From Candidatus Zixiibacteriota bacterium (lineage in GTDB: Bacteria; Zixibacteria; MSB-5A5; GN15; FEB-12), in contig JAOUBJ010000004.1 of NCBI GenBank assembly GCA_029860345.1, positions 62,001-126,000 on the forward strand: a DNA stretch of 64,000 nt. Direction: 5' to 3'. The notes under the pieces were generated by a model. It made no database searches. It was not told where the DNA came from and worked only from the letters and a program-made list of their open reading frames with translations. Positions 8,389 through 18,925 of the stretch are shown here, one piece after another (position 1 is the first letter of the stretch; every line of letters starts with the position of its first letter). The position numbers and the translations under genes are program-made.

Positions 8389-9447
8389 TCATGGCTTATT
8401 GGATTCTTCCGCCGCAGCTTCCAAGCTTGCTTCTGCAACCAACTCTATTGCTGGATAGAACAAGCATTCGCATGATTCGTGTTCACAGGCATAACACTTC
8501 ATTGGTTGCTCAACAGTCGATGACTCATAGCGGTCCTTAAGTACTTCCTCAATATGGAATTCCGTTACAACACTATCGTCTATTTTCTCATGCGTCAATA
8601 TCTCAAACAACTTGAGTTGAACTGCACATAGCCATGAAAAGGTGTCAGCCAGCTCAACCACGAAATCCATCTTGGCCTTTACGATTCTGGACCTAATGAG
8701 GAGAGGGTCGTTAGATGTCAGATCGATATCCTTCATGGCGTCCTTGGTTCTGGGTTTATCGTAACGCTCTTTGAGTTCGCTCATGGTAGTGCTGTATTCT
8801 GTCACGAGGCCTTCGATCGATGAGATGTGCTTTAGATATGCTTCGTCAACACCCGTGATGTTGGCCTCCAGAATGCCACGAAATTGAATTAAGTTCCGGA
8901 CCGCTTTAGCTTCTTCTCCAGCTTCCTCCAAGAGGTGAAACCCTACGCTCTCGAGCGTCTGTAGATGAATCTGCCCGCTATATATCTTCCAAAAGTCAAA
9001 AAGCCAGTTGTCAATGGATCGGTCTTTGTAGGAGTTGTTCTTCTTTCGCTCGAGTAACTGTGGATACTTAGCGTCTTTATCTTCATCCTCATCCATTTCC
9101 TCAGGAGAACATCTGCAGGGAGATTTGATGCAGTGTCCACATTCTCCGGGAAATTTGAGTGCTACAATATCGGAGAGGTTGTCACTTATCTTGAAGAGGT
9201 GATCGCTGCCGTTGCTGCACTTGCCAACGTAACAGCACATCCAACAGAAGGCGTGAGCTGCACTCTGGACAAGATCCCTGTAATTGGTTCTTCTAATTGC
9301 CTCACCCACGGTACTAACATGAGCCATAACAGCGCTCCAGAATTCCTCGGGTTGTCTCGAAGCATCAGGTTTTGAATACAGAGTTTGGAAACCTTCAGTC
9401 CACCCCTGAATCGATCGTGATTCAATTTGAGGCCAAAAACGAGCCAT
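8389..9447 (-). CDS. Duplicated MazG-like (all-alpha NTP pyrophosphatase fold) protein with two Cys clusters
   Basis: A 352-residue protein. The second half carries MazG-type metal motifs, EEAGEE at 174-179 and ELAD at 265-268, in helices as expected for an all-alpha nucleoside triphosphate pyrophosphatase. The first half repeats the plan in degenerate form: VGEAIRR near 49 and AAHAFCWMCC near 64-72, without the acidic ligands. Each half ends in a similar knuckle, CGHCIKSPCRC (103-113) and CYACEHESCEC (318-328), likely zinc-binding. The start ATG 9447 has GGGAGA upstream. It lies 18 nt after the radical SAM gene. The substrate is unknown; the operon partners suggest a (d)NTP. Confidence 0.7.
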   Translation of the reverse strand: MARFWPQIESRSIQGWTEGFQTLYSKPDASRQPEEFWSAVMAHVSTVGEAIRRTNYRDLVQSAAHAFCWMCCYVGKCSNGSDHLFKISDNLSDIVALKFPGECGHCIKSPCRCSPEEMDEDEDKDAKYPQLLERKKNNSYKDRSIDNWLFDFWKIYSGQIHLQTLESVGFHLLEEAGEEAKAVRNLIQFRGILEANITGVDEAYLKHISSIEGLVTEYSTTMSELKERYDKPRTKDAMKDIDLTSNDPLLIRSRIVKAKMDFVVELADTFSWLCAVQLKLFEILTHEKIDDSVVTEFHIEEVLKDRYESSTVEQPMKCYACEHESCECLFYPAIELVAEASLEAAAEESNKP

Positions 9448-9465
9448 AGCTAAATCTCCCTGCCG

Positions 9466-10449
9466 TTAGCATTTCTGTGCGTAATAGCGTGACGCGTGGT
9501 CTGCGCTACTTACATATTCAAAGTAGTCCTCAATCCGAGCCATCGGTCCTAGCCACACTTTTTTGCCAGGTTCTTCATCACTTTGAGTGTAGATGTCTCC
9601 GTTATGAACAAGAAGAAACACTGAGTTGTGGCGCCGATCCATCTTAGAGATACACTTTACATCGCAGAGTTGGGCGTGCTTTTCAATGTTTGCGACGCAC
9701 TCACTGTACTCGGGATAAGTTACCAGGTGTTTCTTCCTCTGGGTATCGTACAACACCTTGTGCGAGGGAATAATGCGCTGCAAGTACAGCTTGTTGATAC
9801 CCAACTCCTTCAGACGATATGGCAGCTTGTGAAAGTTTGAGTCTGCGTAATTGACCCCGCTCACCACAGATTGGACGGCTACCGTAAGCCCCTGCCTGGA
9901 CAACAAGCGGATAACCTGCTCCTTGCGCTTCATATAGTCACGATCCGACTTGAATAGTGAGCCGTATTTCCGAAAATACGTCTCCCTGCTGGGTGTTGGG
10001 CTATCCCAAGATACACGTACCATCGCATGCTTTCGCACAAGGATTTGAAGGGTCTTCACGGAAGGCTTTATGGTACCATTGGTATCCACAACAATGCCCT
10101 TTTTCTGTATGCCCGAAACAAGGGCCGTGAGCGAAGATTCTACCTCAGGTAGGAATGGCTCACCGCCAGTAATGACTACTAGCAGAAAGCCCGATGTATT
10201 GATGGCCTTTAGCACTTCTCTCGACACTTTTAGGTCCAGTGAATTTGGTTTTCCCAAGATTTTGGAAGTATCTTTGGCAACACAATAGCAACAGTTCATA
10301 TTGCAGCGAAAGGTCAGATCCACATTCAGTACAACAGGCGCTTTCACATACGGTCTTGAACCGCTGTTGCCACTAACATTCAGATAGAAATCGTGCCTAG
10401 CGGTATCATAGCCAATGTGTCCCCAGCGTTCTTTCCGCCTATAGATCAC
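9466..10449 (-). CDS. Radical SAM enzyme, short form without SPASM cluster
   Basis: A 327-residue radical SAM protein. The [4Fe-4S] motif is Cys49-x3-Cys53-x2-Cys56 (CNMNCCYC), and the SAM-binding ITGGEPFLP is at 93-101. There is no C-terminal SPASM-type cysteine cluster. The C-terminal FLLVHNGDIYTQSDEEPGKK segment looks like a substrate-facing lid. The GTG start at 10449 overlaps the methyltransferase stop by 4 nt, so translation is coupled. Partners that act on DNA and nucleotides make a nucleotide or nucleobase substrate plausible, as for prokaryotic viperins, but I do not see viperin-specific motifs. AT-rich. Confidence 0.85.
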   Translation of the reverse strand: MIYRRKERWGHIGYDTARHDFYLNVSGNSGSRPYVKAPVVLNVDLTFRCNMNCCYCVAKDTSKILGKPNSLDLKVSREVLKAINTSGFLLVVITGGEPFLPEVESSLTALVSGIQKKGIVVDTNGTIKPSVKTLQILVRKHAMVRVSWDSPTPSRETYFRKYGSLFKSDRDYMKRKEQVIRLLSRQGLTVAVQSVVSGVNYADSNFHKLPYRLKELGINKLYLQRIIPSHKVLYDTQRKKHLVTYPEYSECVANIEKHAQLCDVKCISKMDRRHNSVFLLVHNGDIYTQSDEEPGKKVWLGPMARIEDYFEYVSSADHASRYYAQKC

Positions 10450-11681
10450 CTTCTCACCATCCTGACAATACTCTCTTCATGTTTTCGCAAAACGATCGGA
10501 TGTTCTGCCGAAATATTGCGTCTTCCTTGATGAGGCTTCATTTGTCGAAAGACCTTCTCAGCAGTAAGATCATTGCGTCGAGCAAAATCCTTCAAAAAGG
10601 CCGAAAGGTTGTTGAGCTCGCCACGGTGAATGTTATTCTGGACAGCCATATATAGAGAGCCATTTTGTCTCAGCAATTTGAAAGCATCAAGAATGAAGCG
10701 ATACAAATCAGCATAATACCGTGTGAAGTATCGCAGATAATAACTACCCTCATCAGAAGGTGCCAATTTGTTCACTTCCTTAAGGAACTTGACGGTGGCC
10801 GGCGCATTCATTCTGAGCCACTCTATATCGGCACCGGGGTCCTGATAATCTGAGACGCGATTTGTCCCAAGCATACCATTCGAAACAATATCTGGATCGT
10901 ACTCAAGAGAGATCCTCGATAACATATGAAGTTCAGGGGCATATGTTACAGCGTAATCAAATCTATTTGGAAAAGGGGGTGATGTGAAGATTGCATCGTA
11001 TTTTCGCTTCTTACTGATCTTGGACGCTTCTAAGCAAGTGAATTCACATCGCGAGTTTGTCTTTGGATCAATGCCGTTGTAGAACGTCTCATAGTATTTC
11101 CGATACCGGCTTAGGAAGGCAATAATGAGGTCGGACAGAGGTACTTCGGTAGTCATTCCACCTGGTCGAAGCCACGTCCTGTTTTTGGCAGAAGGTGTTA
11201 CTCCGGAGAGGGGGCGAACACAGAGAATCAACACGGCTCGGAAAAGTGGCCTAATGCTGCCTGGAATCGTATCTATGTTGTCCCAAGAACGACGAAATCG
11301 CTCCACGATATCATCTCTCATCCAATGGGAGGTTACTTTGAGGTTGCTACGCCTCAGTGGACTAAGGTGCTTCGTTAGCTCCTCGCGAGTCGCAGTCCAG
11401 TAATCTGGTGCCAACGATTGCAACGCGATAAACACCTCTGGTAGCTTTGCCTCATTTATTAACTTGTGGTGGGGGAGCAGATCATTGAAGTGTCCCTTCA
11501 TTTTCCTAGTTGCAACGTACGGTAGCAACCTCGCCGTACCTGCGAAGGGATCGAGAATTGACTTGGTGGGGTTTAGAACATGTTCTACTGCCCATGATAC
11601 TATTTCGGATCGAAAGGCTGCATATTCGTTATGGAGAACTTTGACTATTTTAGCCTTTTTGCCTAAATCTCGGTGTTTCAA
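10446..11681 (-). CDS. DNA methyltransferase, SPP[FY] type
   Basis: A 411-residue amino-methyltransferase. SAM-binding motif I is LDPFAGTARLLPY (44-49 core), and the catalytic motif is TSPPF at 233-237 followed by PNRFDYA. The S/T-S-P-P-Y/F form is typical of N4-cytosine or N6-adenine methylases. No restriction endonuclease is encoded nearby. The start is a TTG at 11681, the only in-frame option upstream of motif I; GGAAGG lies about 10 nt before it. It is the first gene of the four-gene operon. It could modify DNA, or might act on an unusual substrate together with the radical SAM enzyme. Confidence 0.85.
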   Translation of the reverse strand: MKHRDLGKKAKIVKVLHNEYAAFRSEIVSWAVEHVLNPTKSILDPFAGTARLLPYVATRKMKGHFNDLLPHHKLINEAKLPEVFIALQSLAPDYWTATREELTKHLSPLRRSNLKVTSHWMRDDIVERFRRSWDNIDTIPGSIRPLFRAVLILCVRPLSGVTPSAKNRTWLRPGGMTTEVPLSDLIIAFLSRYRKYYETFYNGIDPKTNSRCEFTCLEASKISKKRKYDAIFTSPPFPNRFDYAVTYAPELHMLSRISLEYDPDIVSNGMLGTNRVSDYQDPGADIEWLRMNAPATVKFLKEVNKLAPSDEGSYYLRYFTRYYADLYRFILDAFKLLRQNGSLYMAVQNNIHRGELNNLSAFLKDFARRNDLTAEKVFRQMKPHQGRRNISAEHPIVLRKHEESIVRMVRR

Positions 11682-11991
11682 TGACCAGCAACCTTCCTAG
11701 AGCCAACACAGCCAACGAGGGGGTTTACTGGCTCCTGGAAAAAACTGTTATTCGTCGAAAGGTTGGTTCTTGCAACCCATCTACCATTATCTTCAGGCAT
11801 CAATCTGTTGATTTCTCAAACAAGAAGTCAAACTAAAAACACACCCATCGCGAATCAATTGCTGGATTATTGCCTGCGAGAGAAGGACAAACCGGGTTCC
11901 CGCCAATATGGCAGCCCCCCTGCCATTCCTCACCATAACCCAGCAATACCCAACATTTCGTCACTTTTTTCACAAAACAATAGGAAACTTC
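11682..11991. other. Intergenic, nothing assigned
   Basis: An AT-rich divergent region between the methyltransferase operon and groES. It must contain the minus-strand operon promoter, but no convincing -35/-10 pair was found. One open frame here lacks a ribosome site and coding character. Confidence 0.5.
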
Positions 11992-12020
11992 TTGACAACT
12001 CAGTCGTTATAATGTATTGT
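11992..12020 (+). promoter_or_regulatory. groESL promoter
   Basis: TTGACA at 11992-11997, a 17-nt spacer, then TATTGT at 12015-12020, directly abutting the CIRCE operator. A TATAAT at 12008-12013 is only 10 nt from the -35 and is a less likely -10. Confidence 0.75.
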
Positions 12021-12046
12021 TAGCACTCACTGACGATGAGTGCTAA
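12020..12046 (+). promoter_or_regulatory. CIRCE operator (HrcA binding site)
   Basis: Perfect consensus TTAGCACTC, 9-nt spacer, GAGTGCTAA. CIRCE is the known operator of the heat-shock repressor HrcA. Its position at or just after the transcription start implies HrcA repression of groES-groEL, released by heat or chaperonin load. hrcA itself is not in the window. Confidence 0.98.
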
Positions 12047-12156
12047 CAAATGCCGATAACAATAACGTAAAGAGTCACCAAGGCAAAGAGTTAGAAGAAG
12101 TAGCAAAAAGTACAAAAAACAACAGAACGCATTCAATAAACAATTGGAGGTTTGTG

Positions 12157-12450
12157 ATGCACGTAAAACCATTAGCTGATCGCGTAGTCGTAAGAGCGCT
12201 CGAAGCTGAAGAAACCAAAAAGGGCGGGATCATTATCCCCGATACCGCCAAAGAAAAGCCGATGGAAGGCGAAATCATCGAAGTCGGCACCGGTCGCAAG
12301 ACCGACGAAGGCACAGTCGTTGCCCCCGAAGTCAAAAAGGGTGACCGCATCCTGTACGGCAAATACAGCGGCACCGAAGTTTCAATCGACGGCGAAGAGT
12401 ATCTCATCATGCGTGAGTCCGATATTTTCGCCATCATCCAGAACAGCTAA
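12157..12450 (+). CDS. groES: Co-chaperonin GroES
   Basis: A 97-residue Hsp10 that caps the GroEL ring. The full family pattern is present: [10 protein letters not shown] at the start, the mobile loop around [17 protein letters not shown], and [14 protein letters not shown] near the end. TTGGAGG lies 6 nt before ATG 12157. It is the first gene of the CIRCE-controlled operon and ends 21 nt before groEL. Confidence 0.98.
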   Translation: MHVKPLADRVVVRALEAEETKKGGIIIPDTAKEKPMEGEIIEVGTGRKTDEGTVVAPEVKKGDRILYGKYSGTEVSIDGEEYLIMRESDIFAIIQNS

Positions 12451-12459
12451 ACGCGCTGA

Positions 12460-14121
<1,662 letters not shown>

Positions 14122-14206
14122 GCCCCCTTATTTGCAGAACACTCTGCAACTGCAGTTCATTCTGCGATTGCGGAGCAACCTGCAAACCTGCATATATTGC
14201 CCCCCA

Positions 14207-14235
14207 AGGCCCTGGCGTTCGCGCCGGGGCCTTTT
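14207..14235 (+). terminator. groESL intrinsic terminator
   Basis: An 11-bp stem AGGCCCTGGCG/CGCCGGGGCCT closing a TTCG tetraloop, with one G-T pair, followed by a T tract. Confidence 0.93.
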
Positions 14236-14332
14236 CTTGTGGGGGGGGAGCCTTAGCGAGAGGCAGACTGTATTCTAAGAGGTATCGACGTGTTCGAATT
14301 AGTTGACAACGTACAGCAGTGATGTAGGCACC

Positions 14333-15190
14333 TCATGAATCAACCTTGAGTTGGGGATATGCGTTTCTTAATCTTTCTTCATAGAGCTTCTTGATAGTCT
14401 CATCTTGATCTTGAAAGAGCTCCGCCGCCTTAAGTAGCTCAAGCTTTTCTTCATCTGTGGAAGCCGTATACTCGAGTGCCTTAATTATCTTGAATTCTAG
14501 TGCTAATCCACTCAGCTCGTCGGACAAACCGGCAAATAGGGCCATTTTGCCCATAAACTCTGACAGAAGATCGTGGTCCGCGAGTTCAGGATACCTAATC
14601 GCATGATCACATTCTGCCCAGGCTTCTTCGAATAATGTGCGCACTTGAATCTCTACCTGGTAATTGCTCTTGCCCATCGGCTGATTAACAAGATAGTGAA
14701 CCGATCGATACCCGTGTTCAGCCTCTTCAATAGTGCATCCATTCTTCTCATATAGCTGAATCAAGTAATCTGGATCACCGTTTTGGACCTTTGCGGTTGG
14801 GTTTTCGTTGTGCTCCCAAGTCTTCATTACAAAACCATGAATAGAAGTCCACTCCTTCTTGAACTTATGTAGTATTCTGGCACCAACCAAATCACTAACG
14901 GTGGTTAGGTAATTAGATGGCGTGATGTAAGGGTTCCCTGCCTTGTAACATCTTCGAATGATCTTCGCAATAAGACGAGCCGGGTCCTTAGCCCGACTTC
15001 TAGTTGCATGCACATGGTCGATATCGCGGCAGAGCTTTGCTACTGAGTCACCGACGGCCCTGAGAGCCGACACTCTTGGCCTATAGTCGCTGTAAATAGT
15101 CTCCAAGTCATGCCAGTCCAATCTGCTGCTCACGTAATTATCTTCATCAATGGAATGATCTGACAAGAACCTATCTTTGTCACCCAGCAT
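14333..15190 (-). CDS. RelA/SpoT-type nucleotidyltransferase (small alarmone-synthetase-like)
   Basis: A 285-residue single-domain protein. It has the synthetase signatures VSDLVGARI (98-106), HGYRSVHYLV (159-168) and EIQVRTLFEEAWAECDH (180-196). The HD hydrolase, TGS and ACT domains of long RSH proteins are absent. The C-terminal 80 residues are helical. Members of this group make (p)ppGpp or (p)ppApp, or act as toxins that pyrophosphorylate tRNA; which applies here cannot be read from sequence. It follows the HExxH gene by 80 nt on the same strand, and both are AT-rich compared with groEL. A two-gene stress or defence cassette is possible. Confidence 0.85.
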   Translation of the reverse strand: MLGDKDRFLSDHSIDEDNYVSSRLDWHDLETIYSDYRPRVSALRAVGDSVAKLCRDIDHVHATRSRAKDPARLIAKIIRRCYKAGNPYITPSNYLTTVSDLVGARILHKFKKEWTSIHGFVMKTWEHNENPTAKVQNGDPDYLIQLYEKNGCTIEEAEHGYRSVHYLVNQPMGKSNYQVEIQVRTLFEEAWAECDHAIRYPELADHDLLSEFMGKMALFAGLSDELSGLALEFKIIKALEYTASTDEEKLELLKAAELFQDQDETIKKLYEERLRNAYPQLKVDS

Positions 15191-15269
15191 CAGGTATCTT
15201 CTTCCTTACGGCGGCCTACCACAATTCACAAAGGCCTGTCTACAATTCGTTCTTACATATACTTGTAAT

Positions 15270-17420
15270 CTATGATTCAGATAATGTTTCAGTGTGCCAA
15301 AGAGTTAATAAAGCAGCGATCCTGGACGCTAGCGTCAATTGCCCATTCCTTTTGTTTAGCGCGATAACAAAGAGGTCCGGAGCAACTGTAGACTTAGTGT
15401 AAACCTGCCCGCTGAGCACACTTTCAATTGCCTCAACGATAGGCGGTGGTTCGAGCTCTTCCGCCGCAGGGTTGAAAGCTGTCTTCTCCAAGAAAGATTC
15501 GTGCAAGAACTCAATTATGGGCAAGAAAGTTGCGGCGTCACTCAATACTGCGTCATCATAGCGAGCTTCGTCGGGACAATCAAGATCTAGAGAATTCAAC
15601 TTCTCCTTAAACCCCTCCAACTCCGTGCGAACACTTAGAGACTTCGAGAATCTATTGTCCTCACTATTCAGAATGCGTGAGGAATACAAATACATCAGAA
15701 AATATCTTATGTAATGGTTTATCTGGAGTGTCCTCTGTTTAATATATCTCCAGATATTTGTCAGATAGAGATCGAAGTCTCCTCTGTGGCAGAAGTATAG
15801 GTCGAAAGCGTCGGCCCCGATTTCGTAAATGAAGTTTTTTGTTAGTCCTGTGACATGAGGGTCACTTGTATCAAATGACCGAACACGAATCACATCTTCA
15901 GTTGCGGGATTGGATAACAAATCGATGAAGTCTGTTCGCATCATCGCCACGTGCCCCGCCTCGTGAAATAACCCCCACCATCCTTCCGGCTTGAACATGT
16001 ATTCGGATGGCAAATTCACCGGTTCATTATATGAACTGAAGCCCAGTTCATAGTATCCAACCACAACAAACCCGTTCCACTCTACTCCAACGCGAGACAA
16101 TACGGTCCTCACAACGCTACTCACCGCTTTCAAAATCCGCTGTATCCCCCCCTTCGTTGGCGTGAAAAAGCCTTGTGGATATTCCAGGGCCATGAAAGCC
16201 CCGTGAGCTCTCTCAACTGAGGCATATGTAATCAATTCGATTATTGCCCCGACAAAATTCCTGTCCTTACTATCCTCTGGATCTAATTCTACAAGCCATC
16301 TTGGCAAAGTTTCGTCAAGAACAAGTCGGAGATCGGAGAAACAGCTTCCAATAAGAGGATCCTGGACCAGCGTATTGGTGCCAAAATACAAATTAAACAG
16401 AATACTTTCGAATACGGGGCCCCACTTATTGAACAAATCCATCCGTTCAGAATCTACAGTTATTGCCTTGCGATCAACGAGTGTCGATTGTGTAGTTGGG
16501 AACAATCTTGCTCCATCGTGCCCAAGAATGTGTACCGATGTCGAATACAACAACTTGCCTAAGTCTCGCCTAAGCTCCAACACATTTGCTATAAACTCGC
16601 CCCACGTGCGGCTGTTTGTAGCGTCAAAAGAAAGGTCAAATCCACCATATGAGCAGTAGCCATTGCCGATCTTCTCAGTAACTGAGTCATATACTTGCTG
16701 CATGTTCCCCGGAATACAGGCCACATTCCATCGAGGAAATACACCGGATGACATATCAATCGGTTCAATAAAAGATTTTCGAATGGTGTCAAAGTCTCCA
16801 TTCTTCACCAAACTGAAATCAATCCCCACCATCGAGAAGGTTTTAGCTACAACTAGTGTATCTGTGGCCTCGGAATCAAAAGAACTCGGGAGAGAGACTT
16901 TTGTTCGGCCGAGTCTTGCCAGGGCGTCTGTTACATCTTTGAAGGAGTGGCCACGAACTACAAAAAGGAGCTCGGCCCATCCCGTTGTTCCAAGTACGTC
17001 GACTTGAACTTTCTCGGAGTCTGCGGTCTGGTCAGAAAGGACTTGATCAATTATCGCGCCGTATTGTCCGGACAGCATCTCGGCCGTCTTAAAGAACAAT
17101 AAACCCCACACATACCCGGCATCATCATTACAGCGAGGGAATTCTTCGTCTCGACTATGCGACCAAGGGAAGGCAAATATCTGATTTCCGCCCCTAATAT
17201 TGTCAATTGATCCTGACTTACTAGGTCCACTCAGAAAATCGTCCGTGTAATATATTGCGCCTACATCATATCTACCAAAGAGCTGAAGAAGGGCAACCGG
17301 CTCAGACCCTGTATTTTCCAATATTGCGTCATGCAGTTTATCTGCGACATCGACAAGTGAGCCTGGAGCAGAACTCAGAAGCGATATCTTCAACCCTTTA
17401 TTAGCAATGAAGCTTGCCAC
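15270..17420 (-). CDS. Large HExxH-containing protein of unknown function
   Basis: A 716-residue protein with no signal peptide. The only catalytic-looking motif is HEAGH at 486-490 (WWGLFHEAGHVAMM), followed about 43 residues later by YEIGADAFD, where Glu533 or an Asp could be the third zinc ligand. This is the arrangement of a gluzincin-type metallopeptidase. The N-terminal 200 residues contain a beta-alpha segment (GTTGWAELLFVVRGHSFKDV) that resembles a ligand-sensing fold. GTG start at 17420 with AAGGT 7 nt upstream. It lies directly upstream of the alarmone-synthetase-like gene. Base composition suggests recent acquisition. I do not recognise a described family. Confidence 0.7.
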   Translation of the reverse strand: MASFIANKGLKISLLSSAPGSLVDVADKLHDAILENTGSEPVALLQLFGRYDVGAIYYTDDFLSGPSKSGSIDNIRGGNQIFAFPWSHSRDEEFPRCNDDAGYVWGLLFFKTAEMLSGQYGAIIDQVLSDQTADSEKVQVDVLGTTGWAELLFVVRGHSFKDVTDALARLGRTKVSLPSSFDSEATDTLVVAKTFSMVGIDFSLVKNGDFDTIRKSFIEPIDMSSGVFPRWNVACIPGNMQQVYDSVTEKIGNGYCSYGGFDLSFDATNSRTWGEFIANVLELRRDLGKLLYSTSVHILGHDGARLFPTTQSTLVDRKAITVDSERMDLFNKWGPVFESILFNLYFGTNTLVQDPLIGSCFSDLRLVLDETLPRWLVELDPEDSKDRNFVGAIIELITYASVERAHGAFMALEYPQGFFTPTKGGIQRILKAVSSVVRTVLSRVGVEWNGFVVVGYYELGFSSYNEPVNLPSEYMFKPEGWWGLFHEAGHVAMMRTDFIDLLSNPATEDVIRVRSFDTSDPHVTGLTKNFIYEIGADAFDLYFCHRGDFDLYLTNIWRYIKQRTLQINHYIRYFLMYLYSSRILNSEDNRFSKSLSVRTELEGFKEKLNSLDLDCPDEARYDDAVLSDAATFLPIIEFLHESFLEKTAFNPAAEELEPPPIVEAIESVLSGQVYTKSTVAPDLFVIALNKRNGQLTLASRIAALLTLWHTETLSES

Positions 17421-17611
17421 CTAATGTACCTTCGTTATTGGTAGGTTCTTGTAGCTGATTCAACACGCGTGCCTATACGTTCCCTATTCTATATGAACAG
17501 TGTCCGTGGGTGTTAAAGACAATTGTGAGTGATTCTCCTGCTCTGATTAACCAACTCCCAAGTTGACTGAATCACTCCTATAGTGGAAATCTGACAATTG
17601 ACTTCCTGTGG

Positions 17612-17812
17612 CTATGATTTCAAGTGGGGATTTTCCTGCTCAATTTGAGCTTTCAAGTCATCAACATAAGACCTGGTAACTCGCAATAATTCAGGCAAAG
17701 GAATAACAATAGAATCACCCTGATATGAATAGTCCTCTCCCTCAAGGCTATTCCCCCATCGATTTGAGCGAAAAGCTCCGCAAACCTTGGCTAGTTCAAT
17801 TGAGTATTCCAT
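17612..17812 (-). CDS. Possible small protein upstream of the HExxH gene
   Basis: A 66-residue frame with GGAG 5 nt before its ATG. Composition is protein-like: SIELAKVCGAFRSNRW, then PLPELLRVTRSYVDDLKAQI as an amphipathic helix. It is on the same strand as the two following genes but 190 nt away. It could be a regulator or antitoxin-like partner. Coding status is uncertain. Confidence 0.4.
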   Translation of the reverse strand: MEYSIELAKVCGAFRSNRWGNSLEGEDYSYQGDSIVIPLPELLRVTRSYVDDLKAQIEQENPHLKS

Positions 17813-18157
17813 GTTCGCTCCAACAATCTATAGACCTAATGTGACTTATCTAATTGTATGTGATGCTTAATCCACCAATCACAGAAGACTTCCTGAGATT
17901 TCTGGTTCAGGACTGGTTAAAATCACACTAAGCCATACACACTTAGACGGTTCTCCACCTAATATATCGTCAATTAGCAAAAAAGTCCAACTATTTGAAC
18001 GGCGTGTCAAGGTTTTTGTTTCAAAAATGGACACCTTAATTGTGTTTTCTTGCCAAGAATCCAATCATGACCCAAAGTTTGCCGCGTGGCCCATCCCCGC
18101 CGGGTCGGGGTGGGTCTCCAGGCCCACAGCACTGTTTGGTAGGTCCCCACACACTTT
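17813..18157. other. Intergenic, nothing assigned
   Basis: AT-rich until about 18060, then GC-rich. A 61-codon TTG-started minus-strand frame lies at 17879-18064 but has no ribosome site. No repeat of the families seen elsewhere was found. Confidence 0.4.
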
Positions 18158-18212
18158 CCCCACAACATCACCGCAAAAAACTGTGCGGGACAGTCTGTAA
18201 AAGGACAGTCGT
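18158..18212 (+). promoter_or_regulatory. Conserved 55-nt leader of copy B
   Basis: Starts CCCCACAACATCACCGCAAA and ends AAAGGACAGTCGT just before ATG 18213. Same length and same ends as the leader of copy A at 7758-7812. The middle differs and holds the repeated GGGACAGTC/AGGACAGTC words. Confidence 0.6.
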
Positions 18213-18875
18213 ATGTCTACGAGTGAGAAACAGATAGCTGCTAACCGGCGCAACGCCAAAAAGTCAACCGGTCCGCGAACGCCCGAAGGCAAAGCAGTCG
18301 CCAGTCGCAACGCCGTCAAGCACGGCCTCCGCGCCCGTGACCCCATCCTCAAATCCCCCCACCTCAACGAGAACCCCGAAGAGTACAAACGCCTCCTCGA
18401 TACCCTGTACGATGAACTCAAACCGCAGGGCATCATCCAGGAACACCTCGTCCTCAAAATCGTTAACATCATGTGGCGCTACCGCCGTGTCATTGACGCC
18501 GAAACTTCAAAGATCAACCGCCAACTCGAATCTGCCGCGTACGACATCGAACGCGGCGACCACCTCCGCTTTGTGACCGATCCGGACGACGCCGATGACA
18601 GAATCCTCGCTCGCCACGAAACCAATCTCGTCGGCGTCAACTCCGTCCCCGACCAATCCTTTCGCGACTCCCTCATGACCTATGAGATGCGCCTTGATCG
18701 GCAGCTCACCCGTGCCTTCCGCCTTCTTTATCAACTGCAACTCGCCCAGTCCTCAAAAACACTGCAAGATTTAACAGACACTCGTGAAATCCAACCGAAC
18801 GAAACCATTTCCTCCACCAGTCCCGCTCCACCTAACCCCATACCCAACACCGACAACCCCGACCACACGGATTAA
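18213..18875 (+). CDS. Unknown-function protein, QIAANRRNAKKSTGP family, copy B
   Basis: A 220-residue paralogue of the gene at 7122-7757, in opposite orientation. Identity is highest in the first 45 residues and in the helices LQEHLVLKIVNIMWRYRRVI and YEMRLDRQLTRAFRLLYQL. An acidic DPDDADD stretch and a Pro/Thr/Asn-rich tail match the other copy in character. The amino-acid divergence shows the duplication is not recent. Function is unknown; the pair brackets the accessory genes and groESL. Confidence 0.77.
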   Translation: MSTSEKQIAANRRNAKKSTGPRTPEGKAVASRNAVKHGLRARDPILKSPHLNENPEEYKRLLDTLYDELKPQGIIQEHLVLKIVNIMWRYRRVIDAETSKINRQLESAAYDIERGDHLRFVTDPDDADDRILARHETNLVGVNSVPDQSFRDSLMTYEMRLDRQLTRAFRLLYQLQLAQSSKTLQDLTDTREIQPNETISSTSPAPPNPIPNTDNPDHTD

Positions 18876-18925
18876 TGCCCCACCACCTAAACAAACCCAT
18901 TTTCACGCGCTGCCCCGTTTCTATC

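Noticed and set aside
12008-12013. TATAAT as -10 of groESL
   Set aside because: Only 10 nt from TTGACA; TATTGT at 12015 gives the normal 17.
17879-18064. 61-codon minus-strand frame
   Set aside because: TTG start without ribosome site; no coding character.
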